A stretch of 64,000 bases of DNA from Proteles cristata cristata (lineage: Eukaryota > Chordata > Mammalia > Carnivora > Hyaenidae), in NCBI GenBank assembly GCA_017311185.1, contig JAESUZ010003495.1, positions 1 to 64,000 on the forward strand. Direction: 5' to 3'. Below the pieces are notes generated by a model, which worked only from the letters and a program-made list of their open reading frames with translations, did not search any database and was not told where the DNA came from. How positions within the stretch are numbered: position 1 is the first letter of the stretch; every line of letters begins with the position of its first letter. Both the position numbers and the translations under genes were made by a program. Positions 1 through 10,049 of this stretch are shown here, piece after piece.

Positions 1-314
1 CAAAAATTAGTCATGAAAGGAATCTGCATGAAAGGATGGTTGGGAGTATCTAATATGTATTTCCTTAAATTGTTGTTCCAGTTGGATTGGTCCTTTTCTA
101 TATGTTTTATGTGAATGTGTATTTTGGTCGATGTCCCTTAGCTAACACTATATCAAAAATCTTTTGCACTTAGCTAATTTGAAGGTGACTTATTAGACAC
201 TTCAGTTTTCTGAAGACCTCTGGTAACTCAGGACAAAGTGAGAAAGGAAAGTCAAAAGCGTTGTCATAAATTCTATTAATTAAAACAAGTACATTTTACC
301 CACAGATGAGTCAT
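1..314. other. AT-rich non-coding stretch
   Basis: I see no gene, clear repeat or RNA here. It is AT-rich sequence with stops in all frames, and forms the left flank of the SINE stack. Confidence 0.5.
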
Positions 315-328
315 AGAGGGTCTCACTG
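315..328. repeat. Target-site copy 1 of a four-copy series
   Basis: AGAGGGTCTCACTG lies just left of the first SINE. Near-identical copies sit at 537-550, 784-797 and 1060-1073, so each of the three SINEs is bracketed by this sequence. Confidence 0.85.
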
Positions 329-536
329 TTTGTTTTTTTTTTTTAAAGCTTATTTATTTATTTATTTTGAAAGAGAGCAGGGGAGCGGCAGAGATAGAGG
401 AGACAGAGGGTCAGAAGCAGTCTCTGTGCTGTCAGCTCAGGGCCAGACTCGGGGCTCCAACCCACGAACCATGAGATAATGACCTGAGCAGAGATCAAGA
501 GTTGGGTGCTCAACCTACTGAGCCACCCCGGCACCC
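329..536 (-). mobile_element. Felid tRNA-derived SINE (SINEC type), older copy
   Basis: Reverse-oriented SINE. The poly-T tail is on the left (332-344), followed by TTATTTATTTATTTTGAAAG, a GA-rich body, the B-box region (CAACCCACGAACC) and the tRNA-like head near 520-536 (GAGCCACCCCGGCACCC). It is visibly more diverged than the third member of this stack. SINEs of this kind are moved by L1 proteins and carry an internal RNA polymerase III promoter. Target copies flank it at 315-328 and 537-550. Confidence 0.9.
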
Positions 537-550
537 AGAGAGTCTCACTC
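537..550. repeat. Target-site copy 2 of a four-copy series
   Basis: AGAGAGTCTCACTC separates the first and second SINEs. It differs by one or two bases from the other three copies. Confidence 0.85.
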
Positions 551-783
551 TATTTTTTTTTTAAACATTTTTATTTTTATTTTTGAGAGACACAGAGAGA
601 CAGAACACAAACAGGTGAGGGGCAGAGAGAGAGAGAGAGAGAAGGAGACACAGAATCAGAAGCAGCTCCAGGCTCTGAGCTGTCAGCACAGAGCCCGACG
701 CGGGGCTGGAACTCACAGACGGTGAGATCATGACCTGGGCTGAAGTCAGTCGCTTAACTGACTGAGCCCCCCAGGCACCTCCC
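551..783 (-). mobile_element. Felid tRNA-derived SINE, older subfamily
   Basis: Reverse-oriented copy with T-rich left end, GAGAGACACAGAGAGAC-type body, GAGCCCGACGCGGGGCTGGAACTCAC around the B box and the head AGCCCCCCAGGCACC at the right. It has the short GAGCTGTCAGCACAGAGC spacer of the older subfamily. It is the middle member of the stack. Confidence 0.9.
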
Positions 784-797
784 AGAGGGTCTCACTC
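784..797. repeat. Target-site copy 3 of a four-copy series
   Basis: AGAGGGTCTCACTC separates the second and third SINEs and is followed directly by a poly-T run. Confidence 0.85.
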
Positions 798-841
798 TTT
801 TTTTTTTTTTTTTAAATTTTTTAAAAATGTTTATTTATTTC

Positions 842-886
<45 letters not shown>

Positions 887-1059
887 CGTGAGCAGGGGAG
901 GGTCAGAGAGAGAGGGAGTGCCAGACTCTGAAACAGGCTCCAGGCTCTGAGCTGGCAGTCAGCACAGAGCCCGACGCGGGGCTCGAACCCACGAACCGCG
1001 AGATCACGACCTAAGCGAAAGTCGGACACTTAACCGACTAAGCCCCCCAGGCGCCCCCC
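798..1059 (-). mobile_element. Felid tRNA-derived SINE, young subfamily, expanded GA tract
   Basis: Reverse-oriented copy with the young-subfamily spacer GAGCTGGCAGTCAGCACAGAG and nearly intact CpG-containing box sequences (CGAACCCACGAACCGCGAGATC, CTAAGCGAAAGTCGG). The GA microsatellite at about 844-883 lengthens it. It is the least diverged of the three stacked copies, so it is probably the most recent of them. Confidence 0.92.
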
Positions 1060-1073
1060 AGAGTGTCTCACTC
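1060..1073. repeat. Target-site copy 4 of a four-copy series
   Basis: AGAGTGTCTCACTC is followed by TTAATTT. The CTT/AA junction resembles the L1 endonuclease preference (TTTT/AA), so this right flank may preserve the original cleavage site. Confidence 0.8.
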
Positions 1074-1573
1074 TTAATTTAAACATGTTTCTATAAAATT
1101 TCGTTCTATTTTTGTCTATCATTAAGTTTAAAAGAGGTAAACAATTAAGAAATGTGGTGCAGTGGGGCGCTACAAGAAGGTAGATAGAATTACTGTGTAG
1201 ATGTCAGTGAGAAGGAGGAAAAGCTATCAAAAGAGGGCACAGGAACTTAATGGTAATACAAGAACTTAATGATAATAGGGGCCATTTCGTGTGGGAGCAG
1301 ACAGTCCCACGTATCACAATTGTTCCTGAGGATTCTGTATAGTAAATGAGGTTCATGTGAGGTTTTCTTCAGTAGTCCTCCAAAAGTAATAATATTAAAA
1401 CTTATAGTGGTTAAAATTTCAATTATTTCAATTATAGACAACTTACTTATACATATGTATCCGTTTATTTTATAATAATGTCATTGTAAAGATAATACAA
1501 CTAGAATAAGGAGCCACATTGGAACAGCATTCTATTTTATCTAACTTTGAAATGCTCTCTGATCTTTTTCCAG
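1074..1573. other. AT-rich non-coding stretch upstream of a possible exon
   Basis: No repeat or gene recognised. Near 1548 there is CTAAC, a good branch-point match. A pyrimidine-containing tract ending in CAG follows at 1571-1573. Confidence 0.45.
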
Positions 1574-1666
1574 GCACTGCTTGCTTTGATTGTATCAATG
1601 CGATTTGCATTCCCTGCCCACACATCCAGAGGGAGTTACGGAGTCCAATATCAGCGTGGAGACAAG
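1574..1666 (+). other. Possible internal exon, 93 bases, unidentified
   Basis: The 3' splice site reads CTCTGATCTTTTTCCAG, with a branch-point-like CTAAC about 25 bases upstream. The 5' splice site is AAG|GTAAGA, close to consensus. The 93-base interior is a whole number of codons and is open in the frame starting at its first base (begins ALLALIVSMR, ends YQRGDK, 31 residues). It is also open in the frame starting at its third base, with several cysteines. I do not recognise either peptide. It could be a coding exon, a lncRNA exon or a chance arrangement. The absence of any other convincing exon nearby limits confidence. Confidence 0.33.
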
Positions 1667-2229
1667 GTAAGATGAAACAGTAAGATTAAAATGTGCTGTG
1701 TATCATTCAAAATGTGTATAATCCACACAAGATGAACAGTGAATGGCTGCCTGTCACCTGAGCGGACGAATAGAAGACCCTCTTTGCCTGTAGAACCGCG
1801 GCCCATCTTTCTGATTCCTACAGTCGCATTGGAATCCTCCACTAGATGGCGCTGAACAAGCGGGGAGGATGGAACCAGGAAGCTTTTCTTTCTGAGCCTC
1901 CTCCCCCATCCTGACCCTCACCTCTCCTTCCGTGTGCTTGATGTTACGAGAGAGTGATTGTTCAGGAATGTCTAATGATAACAAAACCCCTTTCAAACGT
2001 TAGTCAAACACAGGCTGAGATGGATAAACATCATTAGTGGGCTTCTCCTTTGTCACTAAAAGGAGTGGAACCTAGTAGCCCAGAATGCAAGTTGGTGGGC
2101 TTCTAGTTATCATGTCACTAACAAGGAATCTTTTGAAATATGTGGATTATCTCTTTGGGGTGGAAGAGAATACTGGAGAGGTGGAGGGCAGAGCATTTAA
2201 AAAGTGTGTGTGTGTTGGGGAAAGAAATG
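1667..2229. other. Non-coding sequence with a CTCF-type site
   Basis: Apart from the CTCF-like motif at 1839-1853 I see nothing specific here. It would be the start of the downstream intron if the 1574-1666 exon is real. Confidence 0.45.
1839..1853 (+). promoter_or_regulatory. CTCF-type binding motif
   Basis: CCACTAGATGGCGCT fits the core CTCF consensus (CCASYAGRKGGCRS) at every position. CTCF is the vertebrate zinc-finger insulator and loop-anchor protein, and motif direction matters for cohesin-stopped loops. Here the motif points along the plus strand. A motif match is not proof of occupancy. Confidence 0.6.
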
Positions 2230-2430
2230 CGTTTGGCAGCAAAGTGGAAGACTGACTTGGGCAGCCTAGAGTCAGATGCCCTTGGGTTCAAACCTGAGCG
2301 TTCAGTGTCAGAAAGAATGGAGAAGTTATTTATGCCAAGCCGAAATAGCATACACTTCCCTGGAGAGCGCCTCATAACAATAAGTGACACGTGTGTTAAG
2401 ACAATAAATCAGTTTTTCTTTCTGATTAAG
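2230..2430 (+). repeat. Possible MIR relic
   Basis: The run from GCAGCCTAGAGTCAGATG through CCCTTGGGTTCAAACCTGAG resembles the MIR core, followed by degraded sequence. The match is partial. Confidence 0.35.
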
Positions 2431-3564
2431 ACCTTTTGACTTAATGCAGGGAGAATGCTCCTGGCTGCTTTAAATACGTCCCGTTAAAACAGAAGTCTGT
2501 ACTTAATCGCTCCTTTTTAGAACACGAATCTGATTTCAAGCCAGGCCAAAATATGGAGGAAAAAAAAAACCCTTTAGGAATAAGGTAATCTTTGTTTCCA
2601 CTTTTGCACTGGAAAAAAGCATGAAGCATTTGACTGATGTTGATACTTAGGTGTTCATTTTAGAACAACTTGGGTGATCCAGTGAGTTGAAACTAACTTC
2701 TTACCTTATAAATCTTAAAGAACTTCAAGTTGAAGGAGTTTAGCTTGAAATAATGGTGTCACAAAAGGAAGTTAGGCATTATTACTCTACTGTTATTATT
2801 ACCAGATCAACTAGAGCAGAATTTCTTGACCAAGACCATGAATCTACAATAGTTCTTTCTATAATTGACCAAGACTTCCATAATGCTTTCCTTATTGCTT
2901 CCTTCCTGTAAAGGTGTGCATTGTTCGATTTCCTCCTGAGGACTGCCTATGTGTCAGGAGTGTAGGAGAGGTGGAGGGTGGGACTGTGTTTGGGGAGGCA
3001 AAGGGGAATGGCGATATGTCATAATACCAAAGGTAAGGATAAAATCGTAACCATAGGCAAGCGCAGCTGTGGGTCTGAGGACATAGGTGGGAAGTGAGAA
3101 ATGTGTGGGGGAGGAGACTGCGGTCGGGAGTCAAAAGGGGCAGAAGTGCATGTGTATTTCTAAGCACCCCCATTTTTGAACGATGGAGGCTGAGGAGAGT
3201 AAAATCAGGTTGGAGTGGAGAATAGGGGCACTTGCACGCTCGTAGCAAAGGTCAGAGGACATGTAAAATTGTCCTGGTGCATTTTCACCAGGTGCTGTGC
3301 TGTGTAACTAGCAGGGAGGCATCAAAATTGCAGCCAGGTAGCTGAGCTGCGTGATCTCCGAGGCCAGCGCTCAAGTTCCTTTCTGGATGCTTAGGGCATG
3401 GACCATTGCAATGGCAAATGTTGTCTGTGGTTACTGGGGTCCCACCTTAAGAGGGGTTGCTTTACAGCACTTTCACTATTAGTTCTGAGCCGCTTGGGCA
3501 GCCCAGCATTGGCAAGTGGCCTTGGCTATGCCATGGTGAGGAGCAGGAGGCCCCGTGCCACATT
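2431..3564. other. Unique non-coding stretch
   Basis: No gene or clear repeat recognised. Open frames of up to 118 codons occur on the minus strand around 2892-3248, but they carry no recognisable domain. Confidence 0.45.
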
Positions 3565-4089
3565 GTGTCGACACTGCATTAAAATTACCCTATAACTTAG
3601 CAGTTTAAAATAAGAAATATTAATATCTCATCCAGTCTCTGTGGGTCAAAAATGTGGGAGTCACTTAGCAGGATGGTTCTGGATCAGAGTTTCTCCTGAG
3701 CTTGCAGGTCAAGATGTCAGTCAGGGCTGAAGTCATCTGAGGTCTGCCTGGGATGAGATGGTCTTCTGAAAGGTGGTTCACTCACATACCTAGTAAGTTC
3801 CTACTGACTGTTAGCAGAGGCCTGAGTTCTTTACTCTGTGTCCCTCTCCTAAGGGCTGCTTGAGTGTCCTCACAACATGGCGGCTGGCTTCTCCTGGGGT
3901 ATAATGAGGGAAAGAAAAAGAGGGAGAAGCCACAATGCCTCTTAGGACCTAGTTTGGAAGCCACATAGGATGACTTCTGCCACATTTAATTTGTTAGCAG
4001 TCAGTCATTAGGTCTTCTTCACACAGAAAAGGAGGGGGATTAAGCTCTATCTCTGGAAGATAAGTGTATCAGTTTGGGACATATTTCAA
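3565..4089 (-). mobile_element. Old mammalian LTR-like relic (MaLR/MLT1 type, tentative)
   Basis: The order of motifs (AACTTAGCAGTTTAAAATAAG, then CTGTGGGTCAAAAATGTGGG, CAGTCAGGGCTGAAGTCA, ACATGGCGGCTGGCTTC and GAAGCCACAATGCCTCTTAGGACC) matches reverse-oriented MaLR-type repeats as I remember them. It is heavily diverged, no internal gene remains, and the ends are uncertain. Confidence 0.42.
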
Positions 4090-4103
4090 AAGTTAAGATG
4101 GCC

Positions 4104-4323
4104 TGGGGCACCTGGCTGGCTCAGTTGGTTAAGCCCCCAACTTCAGCTTAGGTCATGTTCTCAGATTTGTGAGTTCAAGCCCCACGTTGGGCTCTGTGCT
4201 GACAGCTCAGATCCTGGAACCTGCTTTGAATTGTGTGTCTCCCTCTTTCTCTGCTCCTCCTCCACTCATGCTCTGTCTCTATCCGTCTCTCAAAAATAAA
4301 TAAATGTTAAAAAAATTTTTTTT
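4104..4323 (+). mobile_element. Felid tRNA-derived SINE, older subfamily
   Basis: Forward copy. The head is GGGGCACCTGGCTGGCTCAG, the middle GGGCTCTGTGCTGACAGCTC, and the tail AAAAATAAATAAATGTTAAAA. It is flanked by an imperfect 14-base duplication at 4090-4103 (AAGTTAAGATGGCC) and 4324-4337 (AAGTTAAGGTAGCC). Confidence 0.93.
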
Positions 4324-4337
4324 AAGTTAAGGTAGCC

Positions 4338-4584
4338 ATCAGGGGTGACTTAAGGATATCTCCCAGGTGGTCAGCACACAGCCTACCTTAGTGAGCTCCA
4401 TGAGTCTCCTCCGGAACAGCATCCCATTGTCTCACATGAGGGCATTAAAAAGAAATGCCAGCACCAGAGCCCACACCCAAACTAAGGGAATAAGACTCTG
4501 AGCGGGAAGAGGGGAGAGGGACCTGGGAAACTGTAGTTTACACTTCTCATATAATGATAAGCAAAGAGAGGTTTGGGAATCCCT
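4338..4584. other. Non-coding sequence between repeats
   Basis: Possibly the remainder of the LTR-like relic upstream; otherwise nothing recognised. Confidence 0.35.
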
Positions 4585-4885
4585 GGTCTAGCAATGTCCA
4601 ATGGAAATAGATATAAGTTGAATATACAATTTAAAATTGTCTAGTAAGCAACTTAAAACAGTCAAGAGAAACAGGTAAAGTTAACTTTAATATATTTTAT
4701 TTCCCTGATGAATAGTATTCAAAACTATTATTATTTCCACATGGAACCAATATACAAAATTGAGATATTTAACTTTTCTTTTTACCAAGTGTATGAAATC
4801 CAGGATGTATTTTATACTTACAGCACATTTCAATCTGGACTAGCAACATTTTCAATGATCAGTAGCTCTACATGTTTAGTGCTCC
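4585..4885 (+). mobile_element. Non-autonomous hAT-type DNA transposon relic (MER type)
   Basis: The element starts AATGTCCAATGGAAATA and contains AGAGAAACAGGTAAAGTTAA, TTAATATATTTTATTTCCC, GAAATCCAGGATGTATTTTA, CTTACAGCACATTTCAATC and GACTAGCAACATTTTCAA. This is the order of a common mammalian medium-reiteration DNA element that begins near CTGTCCAATAGAAATATAA. A relative is at 39705-40815. Exact subfamily not settled. No transposase is present. Confidence 0.6.
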
Positions 4886-4904
4886 CTCATTTATTGATCA
4901 GCAC

Positions 4905-5262
4905 ACATCCAAATTAGAAGTCCTGTGAGGACAGGTAACTTGTCTGTTTAATTTTTTTTTTTAATGTTTTTTAAAAAATTTATTTCTAGGAGAGAGAGAG
5001 AGAGACAGGGTGAGCAGGGGAGGGTCAGAGAGAGAGGGAGTCACAGACTGAAACAGGCTCCAGGCTCTGAGCTGGCAGTCAGCACAGAGCCCGACGCGGG
5101 GCTCAAACCCACTAACCGCGAGATCATGACCTAAGCGAAAGTCGGATGCTTAACCGACTAAGCCACCCAGGCGCCCCCCTTGTCTGTTTAGTTTATTGCT
5201 CTGTACAGAGCCTGGCATGTGGCATGTAGTCAAGAAATATTGCTGAATAGACGAATAATGTG
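4905..5262 (+). mobile_element. L2 LINE 3' end, split by a SINE
   Basis: The left part (AGAAGTCCTGTGAGGACAGG) and the right part (TTGCTCTGTACAGAGCCTGG, then AGTCAAGAAATATTGCTGAA) together follow the L2 3' terminal sequence. The SINE at 4951-5178 interrupts it. L2 is an ancient mammalian LINE and this fragment is non-coding. Confidence 0.6.
4951..5178 (-). mobile_element. Felid tRNA-derived SINE, young subfamily
   Basis: Reverse copy with the young diagnostic features TTTCTAGGAGAGAGAGAG at the tail side and GAGCTGGCAGTCAGCACAGAG near the middle. It is flanked by a perfect 12-base duplication CTTGTCTGTTTA at 4939-4950 and 5179-5190. It inserted into an L2 relic. Confidence 0.95.
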
Positions 5263-5850
5263 CTAATATGAAATTAAAAAGTGAATTATGGTATATTTAT
5301 TTCATATATAGTATTTCCAAAAGACTCCAGTGATTTCCTAGATTTTTCTAACAAGACCAAACAAACTACTATATACAAATGCCAAAACTCTTTGCAAGAA
5401 ATCTTTTTGGAACTTTGGTACTTTTGGGTCCGGTATCTAATCTGAAGAAATCTAAGTCACTTTATCCTGTGTGCGTGTGATCTGTCCACTAAGGCCTACA
5501 TACACTGCCACATTCAGACCCACCCCTGTCACCAGTCCCTGCACACTGCCTCCTCACTCCACCCCTGCTCTGCTCTACCTCTGAGTCACTCCAGGCCCAC
5601 TGTATTTCTGCACTTGAGCGGTCCAGAGCAGGAAAGTACCCTGGAGCTCCCAATAAACCATGTGGCCAAAAGTAGAATCCCTTGCTCATCTTTTTGAGCA
5701 TCTGTCTGTTTCAAGAACAGTTCCAGCATGCTGTAGGAATCTTCTGGCTTTTTTTTCCTCTTCAGAATTTTCTCAGAATTGCAAAAAGTTTGAAAACATT
5801 GACGACATCAAAAACAAACAAAACAGAGCAAAAGAGTAGAACTTAATACC
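5263..5850. other. Unique non-coding stretch
   Basis: No gene or repeat recognised. Confidence 0.4.
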
Positions 5851-5865
5851 AACAAACTACAGATT

Positions 5866-6066
5866 TTTTTTATTTTTAAAAAGAGTGTATTTATTTCGAG
5901 ATAAAGAGAGCACAAGCAGGGGCGGGGGCAGAGAGAGGGAGAGCAAGAGAGAGAAAATCCCAAGCTGGCTCCTCCATGCGGGGCTGGAACTCACAAACCG
6001 TGAGATCATGACCTGAGCCGAAACCAAAAGTTGGATGCTTAACCAACTGGGCCACCCAGGCGCCCC
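5866..6066 (-). mobile_element. Felid tRNA-derived SINE, older subfamily
   Basis: Reverse copy that ends at the right with GGGCCACCCAGGCGCCCC. A perfect 15-base duplication, AACAAACTACAGATT, flanks it at 5851-5865 and 6067-6081. The segment between body and B box is shorter than usual. Confidence 0.94.
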
Positions 6067-6309
6067 AACAAACTACAGATTCTAAAGCTAACATCCAGAA
6101 GCTGGAGAACTAGTGGCTACAAATTATAAACTGAGAGAACTGTGTTCCAAGCTATAAATGTGATGCTTAGAAAGAAGTGATATGAGCACAATACTTCGAA
6201 ACACCTATGTAGAAACACATATTAGTCAATATTCCAAATACTTCCAGTTATTTTTTTTACTGTTCACATATGTATATAAACACAGTTTTTGAAATGGGAA
6301 CTGACTTCA

Positions 6310-6528
6310 GGGCGCCTGGGTGGCTCAATTGGTTAAGCGTCTGGCTTCAGCTCAGATCATGATTTTGTGGTTTGTGGGTTTGAGCCCCATGTCAGGCTCT
6401 GTGCTGACAGCTCAGAGCCTGGAGCCTGCTTCAGATTCTGTGTCTCCCTCTCTTTACACACTTTGTCTCACAGTCTCTCTCTCTCTCTCAAAAAATAAAT
6501 AAACATTAAAATCTTTAAAAAATAGAAA
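6310..6528 (+). mobile_element. Felid tRNA-derived SINE, older subfamily
   Basis: Forward copy with head GGGCGCCTGGGTGGCTCAAT, B-box region GTTTGTGGGTTTGAGCCCC and tail AAAAAATAAATAAACATTAAAA. Only an imperfect duplication (GGGAACTGAC versus AGGAACTTTAC) is visible at the flanks. Confidence 0.93.
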
Positions 6529-7269
6529 AAGGAACTTTACCTAGTATTCTGTATTAACATTTTTACTCAGCTTCATACTGTGGCTATATTATTAGGAATC
6601 CACATAATAATTTACCTCAATTGTTTTTGGTTGGATGGATACATTTCATGATTTTATTGATAATTGTCATTATTAATATTACATTAAATAAGCTTGGACA
6701 ATTAAAAAAAAGTAAAGGTAGGAGTAAGCCTAGCTTTAATAGCTAATACCCCTGAATATGTATTGCAGGAGAGCTTGAGCAAGGTTCATGGATTTTAATA
6801 TTCCATGTATGAGGGTGTTTACTACAACACATAGCACTATCTATTGCAGAGCTCACACTTTCCAGACATCCTAAATTATTTCTAGAAGCCAGGAATTCCT
6901 CGAGTGGGCAGTTAGAATATTCCACCGGGAGCTGAATTAGCAGAGGCACCCAAAGTTCTAGGTCAAAGTCACCAGCCAAGTATTATACCGACTGATTTTC
7001 CAGAGTAGCCACTGAGAGTGCATCTAGTGAACAACACAGCTGGCTTGTCTCCCATGTGAGACTGACTCCTCATGCACTGGATGTCAGGGCCCACAGTCAG
7101 ATGGGACACTCTGGGGTACTGATAGCACCAGTAAGCGGTAGAATGGCAGGTGGGGGTGAGTCAACACAGCTTCCTCTCACTTCATTAAAAAAGCGAACTC
7201 CATGTCTTAGGAGCACACTAAAGAAACAGTGATGGTATGCATGGGAGCCTTTTAGGAAGTACACCATGC
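6529..7269. other. Unique non-coding stretch
   Basis: No gene or clear repeat recognised. Confidence 0.4.
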
Positions 7270-7515
7270 TCCCAATTTTGTAGATTTTAAGTTACAAAGA
7301 CCTCAAAGTCATTTCTTAGTGAAGCAACACTGGGAAAAATCACTTAAACTCCCTCACCTATTTCCCTCATTGGAAAAATTGGGATCATAGCACTTGGTTA
7401 TTAGAGCTTTCATAAGAATGAAACAAGATAGTCCACACAAAGACCTTAAGATGGGGTCTGACACACAGAAAACACTTAATACCCAGGAACTGCTGTTATT
7501 ATTTGAACAGGAGCT
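7270..7515 (+). repeat. MIR relic
   Basis: CACTGGGAAAAATCACTTAAACTCCC, the TTGGAAAAATTGGGATCATAG segment and the AGAATGAAACAAGATAGTCCACA-like run follow the MIR layout of accession core, splice-like CTCA stretch and 3' tail. It is an ancient tRNA-derived SINE and is non-coding. Confidence 0.55.
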
Positions 7516-8549
7516 GGGAGGGAAGAAGAACTTACCACATCTAAATAGGTTTCACACAAGACAAATATATTCACTGATATATCAAAGTCAAAGAATGTAC
7601 CTGTAGGAGGAAAAATTGGCCCATGATGTAGTGGGAATAGATTCCCACCAAATCCAGACTAAAACAATGTTCAGCTTTGAAAACATGATACAAAACTGAA
7701 GAAGACATCAATTAGGATGCTGAAAGTTGTTCAAAGACAATGGTTTACCTCCCACGTGGAGTCTATGCGGCTTGTTAAGTGCTAAAAGTCAGATCACAGT
7801 CAGGTACTGTACCTTATTTCTGTCCCCGGGGGCATGGTAACCAACCAGGGCACCTGGCCATGAGTCAATGATCCATGTTGTAACGGCAGCTCTGACAATG
7901 CATGTCCGTGGCATCCCTCCAGGGATGAACCAAGTGTTTTCATTTCCTGTTTAGTTTCACATGGGTAGTGATTATTTATGGAGTAGCAGGAGGTAATTTT
8001 TTTTGGGTTGAGCAACCAATTGTGGATTTTGAGATCCATTCCATAAATAACAATAGAACAAATAGTTTGATTAACCTAAGTTATGCCACATTTGCTATGA
8101 GGCCACTGAGGACAATGTTATTGCATTTGCTACTGGGGACAAGTCATTAACACAGCTACCCATGCTGTCCTGGGATTCTTCATAGGATTCTGTCTGAATC
8201 CCCAGTTTCACTGTTTGCAGCCATTTCCTGCAGTTGCTCTGTCTCTGCCACGCGTAACTGCACGTAGTCGTTGGCTTGTTTCTGGCCTGACACTTCGCCT
8301 CCGTTCCATCACCCTTCTGAATATTCTTAGTTCCCTTTGGCTGCAACCTCTGGGGGTCAGACTTTCCTCTGCAAGATCAATGCAGCCAACTTAAGGCTGT
8401 TCAAAACAGAATTCTGTCATTCCTGGTCTGGAGGGATGTGTGGGCCATCCCTGTTTCTAAAAAAGTGTTAGAGAGACTCCACCAGAATATCCTATGAAGT
8501 TTCTAGAGTCAATTTCCAATTGAATATCCCTAGTCAAGGAAGGTCTTCC
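7516..8549. other. Unique non-coding stretch
   Basis: No gene or repeat recognised. Short opposing open frames around 7800-8350 have no identifiable domain. Confidence 0.4.
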
Positions 8550-9660
8550 TTTTTTTTTTTTAATTTTGTTTTTTTATTGAGCTATAATTGGCATGTAACG
8601 TGGTATTTGTTTCAGATCTACAAAATAATACATTGTGAAGTGATCATAATAAATCTAGTTAATATTCATTACCATACAGAGTTACAAGAAATTTTTTCTT
8701 GTAATGAGAACTTTTAAGATCTACTTTCTTAGCAACTTTCAAATATGCAATAGAGTATTATTAACTATAGTCACCATGTTCTGTACGTTACCTCCTCATG
8801 ACTTATTTTATTTTTAAATATTTAATTATTTTGAAAAAGAATGAATGAGTGTGAGCAGGGAAGGGGCAGAGAGAGAAGGAGAGAGACAATCCCAAGCAGG
8901 TTCCACACTGTCAGCACAGAGCAAAATGTGGGACTCAACTTCACAAACTGTGAGATCATCACCTGACCCCAAATCAAGAGCCAGATGCTTAACCGACTGG
9001 GCCACCCAGGTGCCCCAACTTACTTATTTTATAACTGGAAGTTTGGACCTTTTGACTTCCTTTACCCGTTTCTCTCACCACCCTCACCCCCTCTGGTAAC
9101 TACCAGTTTGTTCTCTATACTTTTGAGGTTGTTTTTGTTAAGTTTTGTTTTCATTTTAGAGTCCACATGTAAATGAGATCATATGGCATTTGACTTTCTC
9201 AGTCTGACTTATTTCAATTAGCATAATACCCTTGAGGTCCATTTATGTTGTTGCAAATGACAAGATTGCGACAAGATTCTTTTCTATGACCAAATAACAT
9301 TCTAGTGTGTGTGTATCATGGCTGTTGCAAACAATGCTGCAATGAACATAGCATGCATATTATCTTTTCAAGTTAGTGTTTTATTTTGTTTTGTTTTGGG
9401 TAAGTACCCAGAGCTAGGATTGCTGAATCATATGGTAGTTCTATTTTTAATTTTTTTGAGGAACCTCCATACTGTTTTGTATAGTGACTGCGCTAATTTA
9501 CATTCTCACCAACAGTGCACAAAAGTTCCCTTTTTCTCTACATCCTTGCCAACACTTGTTATTTCTTACCTTTTTGATAATAACCATTCTAAGATGTGTG
9601 AGGTGATATCTCAGTGTGATTTTGATTTGCATTTCCCTGATGATGGTCCATTGTCTTCTG
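8550..9660 (-). mobile_element. L1 LINE 3' end, antisense, interrupted by a SINE
   Basis: The left end is a T-run followed by TTATTGAGCTATAATTGGCAT, a reversed L1 3' untranslated region. The part right of the SINE contains reversed ORF2 end sequence such as GTTGCAAACAATGCTGCAATG, ATTGCTGAATCATATGGTAG and CATACTGTTTTGTATAGTGAC. It is 5'-truncated near 9650 and broken by stops, so it makes no protein. Confidence 0.85.
8811..9018 (-). mobile_element. Felid tRNA-derived SINE inside an L1
   Basis: Reverse copy running from TTTTTAAATATTTAATTATT to GGGCCACCCAGGTGCCCC. An ACTTATTTTAT duplication lies at 8801-8811 and about 9022-9032. L1 3' sequence resumes immediately after, so this is a nested insertion. 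Confidence 0.9.
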
Positions 9661-10049
9661 ACTTTCACACAGCATAGGTTTCAGGCATCCAGATCATATG
9701 GAGCTGTGTACATATCCTAGATCCTAGACAAGAAGACACACCACATACATATATTCTTATCTATGTGCTTATTAAATATTTATTCTCCATCTCAAATTAT
9801 ACTTCTACTGGGTTCAAAAAATGAATGAGAATAATGAAAAGAGCAACAGGAACATAAATTGGAAAACTATTCAAAGGTAGGGACTATGCCAATTTCATTC
9901 ATCTTTAAATCCTGAATTCAGATGTAGTAAACACTATATTCTTGGCATTTATTCCCAAAGTCTTCCTTTTCAATAGGACCCATTTTCCAATTTTGATTAT
10001 GTGGTTGCAAAGAACCTGACTACAACCATGGTTCTAGGGGTGACTCACA
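9661..10049. other. Non-coding sequence, possible L2 trace
   Basis: AAGGTAGGGACTATGCCAAT around 9875 resembles the L2 3' end. Otherwise nothing recognised. Confidence 0.35.

Noticed and set aside
835..1029. Minus-strand frame ending in a long Leu-Ser repeat
   Set aside because: It is the translation of a SINE and its GA microsatellite. The same explains the frames at 5891-6094, 6320-6502, 14680-14940, 20966-21151, 26344-26529, 27221-27543, 33660-33887 and 63219-63422.
315..1073. CRISPR-like array of repeats and spacers
   Set aside because: Regularly spaced 14-base repeats exist, but they are target-site duplications around SINEs in a mammalian genome.
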